Made by a program: the position numbers and the translations under genes
Notes under the pieces: model-generated
Database searches by the model: none
Told to the model about the DNA's origin: nothing
What the model saw: the letters and a program-made list of their open reading frames with translations, nothing else
In this document: piece by piece, positions 63,201-64,000 of the stretch
Numbering within the stretch: the first letter of the stretch is position 1
How the letters are laid out: each line of letters starts with the position of its first letter
Assembly (NCBI GenBank): GCA_035041965.1
Contig: JAPYMA010001845.1
Location: 1 to 64,000 of the forward strand
Reading direction: 5' to 3'
Origin: Anisakis pegreffii
Taxonomy: Eukaryota > Nematoda > Chromadorea > Rhabditida > Anisakidae
Length of the DNA: 64,000 bases

Positions 63201-64000
63201 ACACAAAACCCTCCCAGAAAATTACATTCTCCTTTTTGCATTTTCTTTTTGCTACAAGGTGTGATTAAACCGCATCCTTACTGAGTTGCACTCTTACTAC
63301 ATTTAAATATGCAGAGTAGAAAACCAAGCTAAAATTTCATTCATAAAAGTAAGAGATATTGCTCGAAGATGCAAGAGAGATAAAATACTTTTTCCAATCA
63401 AATGCATCCTATATAGTATTCGCTTGCCGCACTATCAAACAACGAACCTTTGGGTGCCATTCTCCAGCAAGCCAATCGCTCGCAGTTTCTACCATCCCAT
63501 GGTGCTTGACAGATGCACTCGATCTGTTTGGAACCGATCGCAATTGTTCCATTATGTTGACATGCATTTGGAGTACAACTAAATTAATGCTCAAATTTAT
63601 CAATCCTTCACGACAAAGAAAATATCTTCAACCACAGCAGATCCAGATCACGAAACAGCGACAAGATAAGCAACGTTTTGGTGATGAGCTCCGCGTAAGT
63701 GATAAATTCGGATGAACAAGGTTTTTAAACCAGTTGGAATGGGTTAGAAAAAGGTTACGGCATGAAATGAGAAAACCGATGAATTAAAGTTGGGAATCGA
63801 TAGATTTTTCCGGGGATCATTGATCCATCAACCGCTTTCGGTTTCTGCCGTTGGCTACTGAAAGCTAGTCTTTTTCGGTTTGAATCAATGGCCAAAATTT
63901 AGTCATCGATGACACCAACTAAAATTAGAGGGCCACCGACCCAATTCTATAATATCCGTAAATGTCATGGGCATACAATCCGTAAACGTTACAGTACACG
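60284..64000 (-). CDS. EGF-repeat protein with C-terminal hydrophobic tail, 5' end outside window
   Basis: Exons 63578-63448, 62887-62848, 62706-62575, 60529-60467 and 60356-60284 join in phase. They encode consecutive EGF-like modules: CTPNACQHNGT...IECICQAPWDGRNCE; ECYRG...RDKCRCADEYDGENCDK; then ACKNDGELIDG joined across a 2-kb intron to RCECKDSFYGEICEKK. The protein ends CPAGQTCGSTIAS followed by SMLVLPLIFLLVLLR and a stop. The tail is either a minimal membrane anchor or a GPI-attachment signal, since almost nothing follows the helix. The N-terminal part must continue beyond 64000. Extracellular adhesion or signalling role is inferred from the domain only. One donor is GTTCGT. Confidence 0.75.

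Overview
This is eukaryotic, intron-rich, AT-rich DNA, most likely from a nematode. Three things suggest this. Many predicted start codons lie directly on, or a few bases after, a splice-acceptor-like AG, as expected of spliced-leader trans-splicing. Several same-strand genes are packed a few hundred bases apart, as in operons. The gene set (integrin alpha with a CGFFKR tail, UNC-50, SAP30, FBXL20-type F-box protein, OS-9, AUP1, ATG4) is that of an animal. Species is not determinable, and other spliced-leader animals are not excluded. Gene models were built by eye from splice sites and protein families. For SAP30, FBXL, UNC-50, AUP1, ATG4, TMEM272 and RBFA the exon phases join and total a whole number of codons.

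Layout. 1.0-3.0 kb (+): matrix metalloprotease catalytic domain. 4.3-6.1 kb (+): SAP30. 9.8-12.9 kb (+): FBXL2/FBXL20-like protein ending in a prenylation box. 14.7-14.9 kb (-): a 36-residue OST4, upstream of and divergent from UNC-50 at 15.7-17.2 kb (+). 18-21.6 kb (+): Cys-rich one-pass membrane protein of unknown family. 22.3-29.5 kb (-): one integrin alpha gene. 29.5-32.9 kb: gene-poor, with satellites and a MITE. 32.9-35.6 kb (-): dynein-heavy-chain-like tail/linker that stops before the motor. 37.7-49.2 kb (-): five closely spaced genes, in transcription order OS-9, TMEM272-like, ATG4, AUP1, RBFA. 49.9-54.9 kb (-): two unrecognised gene fragments and a tiny TOMM5-like gene. 57.1-58.2 kb (-): two look-alike terminal exons encoding syntaxin-type membrane anchors. 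60.3 kb to the right edge (-): EGF-repeat membrane protein, truncated by the window.

The most interesting arrangement is the OS-9/TMEM272/ATG4/AUP1/RBFA run. OS-9 and AUP1 both belong to the SEL1L-HRD1 ER-degradation machinery and ATG4 to autophagy, so this may be an ER-quality-control operon. Other points: a recurrent 5' splice site GTTCGT/GTTTGT, a GC-AG intron in ATG4, a hAT-type MITE with intact target duplication inside the cluster, and several MITE or fold-back families.
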